From contig DIEM01000022.1 in the NCBI GenBank assembly GCA_002418625.1, positions 1 through 34,076 of the forward strand: a stretch of 34,076 nucleotides of DNA. Reading direction: 5' to 3'. The notes under the pieces were generated by a model. The model had not been told where the DNA came from and did no database searches. It saw nothing but the letters and a program-made list of their open reading frames with translations. Shown one piece after another: positions 30,420-34,076 of the stretch. The DNA is from Firmicutes bacterium UBA5774 (GTDB lineage Bacteria; Bacillota; Clostridia; Peptostreptococcales; Anaerovoracaceae). A program made the position numbers and the translations under genes. Within the stretch, counting starts at the first letter, position 1, and each line of letters opens with the position of its first letter.

Positions 30420-33269
30420 TTATTCCGAGATTGGATTCGCCTTTATCTGTTCAATTTCTTCCTGCAAATCAGAGCCCATGAAATACTTCTTAGGCGGTTC
30501 AATCTTTCCGCCGGCTGCGAGCGTTTCAAGTCCAGCCTTTATTTTGGCTGCGGTTGCAGGCAGTTCATAGATCCTCACGCCGCAGGCATCGTTGATGGCA
30601 TTGATGATCGCCATGTGGCCCGATGACTGATACGCTTCCGAAGCGCCTGATGATCCGAACGGATTCTTTTTACGCGGCGAGCAGTGGTGGATAATGTCGA
30701 ACTTATCCGGAACATCCTTGATCTGCGGGATTCCGGCACCGGCGATATTGTTGTGCTTCTTGACATCATCATAATTTTCCGAAAGCGCAAAGCCGATGCA
30801 ATGCGATAGTCCGCCGTAAGCCTGCCCGTCAACGGATGCGATATCTCCGATCACGCCGACATCGTCCACGCAGGTGTAGCCGATGACTGTCGGCTTACCC
30901 GTGGCTGTGTCTACTTCGACCTCTGCAAGGAACAAGGCGTAGGTAAAGTCAGGAGTCGGATTGCCGACGCCGGTATTCGGGTCCAGATTGCAAAGGTCCG
31001 GATCTGTCGGATTTTCGTACTGGGCTTCATATTTTGTTGGAATACCTTCCGCAACCATTTCCGCATAGGTCCTGAACGTGCCGTCAGGCTTTTTCATGGC
31101 ATTGATCAACAACTGGGCGGCCATGTTGGATGCTTTACTGTTCATATAATGGGAACGAGAGGATGCGGTCGAGCCCGAATCCGGGCAGAATTTGCTGTCG
31201 TTCTGGATGAGAACGATGTCATCAAGTTTCACGCCCAATGGTTTCAGCGCTTCCAGCGTTACATGGAGCGAACCGACGTCTCCGCCCTGACCCTGATCCT
31301 GCCATGTGTCATATTTGATAAATTTGCCTTCTTCGCTGAGTTCGATGGCAACGGTACATTGGTCGGCCGTGCCTTCCGTAACATTATAGCCACCCCACGC
31401 AATACCGACGCCGCGGCGCTTCTGCGGTGTATCGGCTGCCTTCGCATCCGCGACAGCTTTATCATAGATCGGCTTCATGATTTTCATCATTTCTTCCATC
31501 GGGTATTCGACAAACGGGTACTGATTGATGTTCAGGTCTCCCGGACGGGCAATGTTTCTCCATCTGAATTCAAACGGATCCATGCCAATCTTTTCCGCCA
31601 TCATATCCATGAGCGCTTCCGAGGTCGTATACGCCTGAGGTGAACCATACCCCCTGTAAGCCGTCCCATATGAGTGGTTCGTTGAGGCTACTCTAGCGAT
31701 CCCCTGGCAGTTTGGCACGTTATACGGGAAGAACATGAAACGGGCGATACGGGAAATGATATCGTCACCAAGTTCGTTGTACGCGCCATGATCCAGGCCA
31801 CAGTCCCATTCTGCGGCAACGATCTTGCCGTCTTTGTCGCAGGCAAGTCTGCCGTTGGCGTAGGAAGGGCACCTTTTTCCCGAGTATGCCATAAATTCAG
31901 CATAGGTCATCGAGAAGGCTACCGGTCTGTCATCGCAGCAAAGGCACGCGATAGCAGCCAGAGAGTACGTCGCGCCCGCGATCCCCCATCCGAATGTCGC
32001 TCCTGTAGGATTTTGGATCACGCGGATCTTTTCGGCAGGAACGCCGGTAGCGGTTGATATATCGGCTATATTGGCGTAGATGCACATTGCTTTGCATTGT
32101 ATCGTCAGCAAACCATCATCGCCCCAGTATGCCTGTACGGTGTCACCTTCGATCGGCATATGCGGTTCCCTTGTCGAATAGAAGCTCCCTTCGACAACGT
32201 GCGGCGCTTTTTTCATAAGCGGCGCCACATCTTCGCCCTTGATCGTCGGCTGCATCGACCAGACATTCGGATGGTCTTCATGGATACGCAAAGCATCAGG
32301 CATCGCAGCGTCAAGATAATTCAAATATTCCGGAAGCTGCTCGATGTCAACCGTGACTTTGGCGGCTGCAGCTCTCGCGTTTTCTTTCGTATCCGCCGCA
32401 ACAAGAGCAACGATTTCGCCGTAAGTGAAAATCTTGTCTTCGGCGAGCAGGATGTGGGTGGCTTCGGTTGCCAGGGTCCTCGGTGTAAAGGTGAACCAGG
32501 CCAGCCTGTTGCTTCCCTTGACATCCTTGGCCGTGATGATTTTGTAGACGCCGGGCATCTTCTCCGCTTCTTCTTTATTGATTTTCAAAAGCTTCGCATG
32601 ATGCGTAACCTTCGGCTGGACCATAACGACATGCAGTGTGCTTGACGGCATCTTCAGCTCGATATCATCCCCGTAGTCACATACGCCGCAGACCTTAGCA
32701 AGCGCCGCAGGCCTTACCAGCGGTCTTGTATAGTACTCTTTGTCATTTGCGTCCGGAACAGAAATCTCTATGTCTTTGATTGAGCATTCGCCTCTCATCA
32801 CTTTTGCGGCAGCCATTACCGCATCGACAAGCTGCTTGTAACCGGTGCAGCGGCAGATATTCCTATGTGCCTGGAACCAATCACGGACTTCCTCCCTGGT
32901 CGGATTCAGGTTCTGCTGCAGAAGACCATAAGCCGATACGATAAAGCCCGGCGTACAGAATCCGCACTGGACACCGCCGTAATTCATCCATGCCACCTGC
33001 AGCGGATGAAGGTTGTTCGGCGTGCCGATTCCTTCAATCGTCGTCACGACGCTATACTCCTCAACGGTACTGATCTTCTTCATGCATGAACGGATGACTT
33101 TCCCATCCAGAATGACGGAGCAGGCGCCGCAAACGCCTGTACCGCATCCGATTTTCGTACCGGTCAAGCCGAGTCTCCTGACAACCGTGGCCAATGTGTC
33201 GGCAGCGGGATCGCATATAAAAGAGCGATCTGCTCCATTGATGTTCAGGGTCATTTTTTTCAGTTTCAT
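30420..33269 (-). CDS. mop: Molybdenum hydroxylase of the Mop (aldehyde oxidoreductase) type
   Basis: This 949-residue protein of the xanthine oxidase family fuses the [2Fe-2S] and Mo-pterin domains in one chain. The first cluster uses C42, C47, C50 and C62 (GCGTGVCGACSVILDGK); the second uses C102, C105, C139 and C141 (QCGFCTPGF, CRCTGYK). The Mo domain shows NPTGATFGWG, TAYRGYGSPQAYTTSEALMD, DQGQGGDVG and GSSGASEAYQ, whose E878 aligns with the catalytic Glu of Desulfovibrio gigas Mop. Similarity to Mop is visible from end to end, with no FAD domain, as in that enzyme. Mop oxidises aldehydes; the substrate here may differ, as the GVGELPL motif reads GASEAYQ. AGGAGG precedes the start. It is the core enzyme of the cluster. 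Confidence 0.93.
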   Translation of the reverse strand: MKLKKMTLNINGADRSFICDPAADTLATVVRRLGLTGTKIGCGTGVCGACSVILDGKVIRSCMKKISTVEEYSVVTTIEGIGTPNNLHPLQVAWMNYGGVQCGFCTPGFIVSAYGLLQQNLNPTREEVRDWFQAHRNICRCTGYKQLVDAVMAAAKVMRGECSIKDIEISVPDANDKEYYTRPLVRPAALAKVCGVCDYGDDIELKMPSSTLHVVMVQPKVTHHAKLLKINKEEAEKMPGVYKIITAKDVKGSNRLAWFTFTPRTLATEATHILLAEDKIFTYGEIVALVAADTKENARAAAAKVTVDIEQLPEYLNYLDAAMPDALRIHEDHPNVWSMQPTIKGEDVAPLMKKAPHVVEGSFYSTREPHMPIEGDTVQAYWGDDGLLTIQCKAMCIYANIADISTATGVPAEKIRVIQNPTGATFGWGIAGATYSLAAIACLCCDDRPVAFSMTYAEFMAYSGKRCPSYANGRLACDKDGKIVAAEWDCGLDHGAYNELGDDIISRIARFMFFPYNVPNCQGIARVASTNHSYGTAYRGYGSPQAYTTSEALMDMMAEKIGMDPFEFRWRNIARPGDLNINQYPFVEYPMEEMMKIMKPIYDKAVADAKAADTPQKRRGVGIAWGGYNVTEGTADQCTVAIELSEEGKFIKYDTWQDQGQGGDVGSLHVTLEALKPLGVKLDDIVLIQNDSKFCPDSGSTASSRSHYMNSKASNMAAQLLINAMKKPDGTFRTYAEMVAEGIPTKYEAQYENPTDPDLCNLDPNTGVGNPTPDFTYALFLAEVEVDTATGKPTVIGYTCVDDVGVIGDIASVDGQAYGGLSHCIGFALSENYDDVKKHNNIAGAGIPQIKDVPDKFDIIHHCSPRKKNPFGSSGASEAYQSSGHMAIINAINDACGVRIYELPATAAKIKAGLETLAAGGKIEPPKKYFMGSDLQEEIEQIKANPISE

Positions 33270-33387
33270 AAATTCCTCCTACACATTATTGAATTAAATA
33301 ACTTTAGGCTTTTCATTTCATTGAATGATTATGGAAATGGATCTATATCAAGCTTGCGCACTGATGTCACTTGATCCGTTGCCTTCA

Positions 33388-34076
33388 CTACTTTCCGAAG
33401 CTGCATTCGGGGAATCTGCATTCACTGCATTTCAGGCAAAATCCGCCGTGGGACAATTCGGCGAGATCACGCTTGCTGACCTTTTCCCCCGCCATGATCC
33501 TCGGGACCACAAGATCGAAGATACTGGCCCGGTGATACATCACGCAGCCCGGAAGCCCGATGACCGGGGCATCGCCTACATATGCCAGCATGAACATCGA
33601 ACCAGGAAGTACAGGCGCCCCATAAACAACCGTCCGTCCGCCGGCCGCACGGATGGACGAAGGCGTCAAATCGTCAGGGTCGACGGACATGCCGCCTGTC
33701 AGGATAACCATATCCGCACCGTCATCAATCATAGTTCGAATCGTTTGAGACGTGATTTCGACGGAATCCGGTACGTTTGCTTTATAAAGGATCACGTTAT
33801 TCAACTCATCCATCTTCTTCCGGATCACCGGCTCGAATTTGTCCTCGATCCTGCCGTAAAAAACTTCGCTGCCGGTCACGATGAGCCCGATCTTCCACTT
33901 CTTGAAAGGCACAATCTCAACGACCGGCTTTCTGCAAACCGCTTCAAACCTTGAAATCACCTCTTCTTCTATCACCAGCGGGATGATCCTGGTCCCCGCC
34001 AGCGTCTTTCCTCTTTTAACGGCTTGATTCTCGTGGATCGTTGCTATCGAGATATCGTCGATCATATTGAGCTCCA
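33388..34076 (-). CDS. Molybdopterin-binding (MoeA/MoCF-domain) protein, 3' part
   Basis: The frame is open to the right edge of the window, so the start is missing; the methionine at 34065 is internal (ELNMIDDISIATIHENQAVK is typical of the middle of this family). The visible 229 residues contain the MoCF_biosynth domain: KIGLIVTGSEVFYGRIEDKF, ADMVILTGGMSVDPDDLTPS, and GSMFMLAYVGDAPVIGLPGC. The C-terminus has a Cys-rich tail, FCLKCSECRFPECSFGK (C-x2-C-x2-C-x4-C), that could bind metal or an FeS cluster. MoeA-like proteins insert molybdate into the pterin; this short-tailed relative is often beside molybdenum hydroxylases. It lies 118 nt upstream of the hydroxylase on the same strand and is probably the first visible gene of the operon. 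Confidence 0.88.
   Translation of the reverse strand, partial: ELNMIDDISIATIHENQAVKRGKTLAGTRIIPLVIEEEVISRFEAVCRKPVVEIVPFKKWKIGLIVTGSEVFYGRIEDKFEPVIRKKMDELNNVILYKANVPDSVEITSQTIRTMIDDGADMVILTGGMSVDPDDLTPSSIRAAGGRTVVYGAPVLPGSMFMLAYVGDAPVIGLPGCVMYHRASIFDLVVPRIMAGEKVSKRDLAELSHGGFCLKCSECRFPECSFGK

Noticed and set aside
31149..32645. Plus-strand open frames opposite the molybdenum hydroxylase
   Set aside because: They are antisense to a protein matching Mop over its whole length, with no ribosome sites or motifs.
33325..33954. 209-codon plus-strand open frame at the right end
   Set aside because: It is antisense to the MoeA-like protein, whose MoCF motifs are clear.

Overview
The window looks like chromosomal DNA of an anaerobic, Gram-positive member of the Clostridia. 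The signs are strong AGGAGG-type ribosome binding sites, sigma-A-type promoters with 17-nt spacers, occasional GTG/TTG starts, a CCA-encoding tRNA, and an oxygen-sensitive molybdenum hydroxylase/radical SAM cluster. No marker fixes the genus. All function calls come from motif and family recognition by eye; nothing was searched.

Region 1 (1-6925) is ordinary, fairly GC-rich housekeeping DNA. It holds the 3' end of alanine dehydrogenase, a membrane PAS-GGDEF-EAL cyclic-di-GMP protein, an exported Ig-like protein overlapping tadA (tRNA adenosine deaminase), a YczE/YitT-type membrane protein, an HD-domain hydrolase, a CvpA-family protein and tRNA-Arg(CCU).

Region 2 (6926-9110) is a mosaic attached to the tRNA. 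A 49-bp perfect direct repeat (7078-7126 and 9058-9106), ending in the last 19 nt of the tRNA gene, brackets a two-gene operon: an XRE/ImmA-IrrE protease followed by a PIN-domain nuclease. The operon has its own inverted-repeat-flanked promoter. A third, diverged tRNA 3' end with its own terminator and an inverted T-arm copy lie in the same segment. This looks like a small tRNA-targeted island or repeat-borne toxin-antitoxin/defence cargo.

Region 3 (9244-20809) is AT-richer accessory metabolism. A TetR repressor is divergent from a polyamine operon: N-carbamoylputrescine amidase, an agmatine-deiminase-family enzyme with an altered active-site motif, and an APC permease. A 17-bp palindrome sits just after the operon's promoter. 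Facing it is an operon of two paralogous amidohydrolases flanking an MFS (GPH-type) symporter, preceded by a cupin/AraC regulator with an unusual C-terminal extension. A saccharopine-dehydrogenase-like enzyme follows.

Region 4 (20810-22666) has a gene-poor stretch and a stand-alone acyl-CoA dehydrogenase with a clear promoter and an overlapping palindrome.

Region 5 (22700-34076, all minus strand) is the most interesting part. It is a contiguous set of nine genes around a Desulfovibrio-Mop-type molybdenum hydroxylase. In transcription order they are: a molybdopterin-binding MoeA-like protein (cut by the window edge), the hydroxylase, an FAD/FeS/CCG fusion protein, a small CxxC protein, a C-GCAxxG-C-C protein, an AMP-forming CoA-ligase-like enzyme, a methyltransferase with a His/Asp-rich metal-binding insert, a COG1964-type radical SAM enzyme and XdhC. 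Several are coupled by 4-29 bp overlaps. I recall a similar gene set next to mop in Desulfovibrio vulgaris (around DVU_1551-1559), whose accessory genes have no established biochemical role. The gene content suggests either maturation of the molybdenum enzyme or a small-molecule pathway feeding it.
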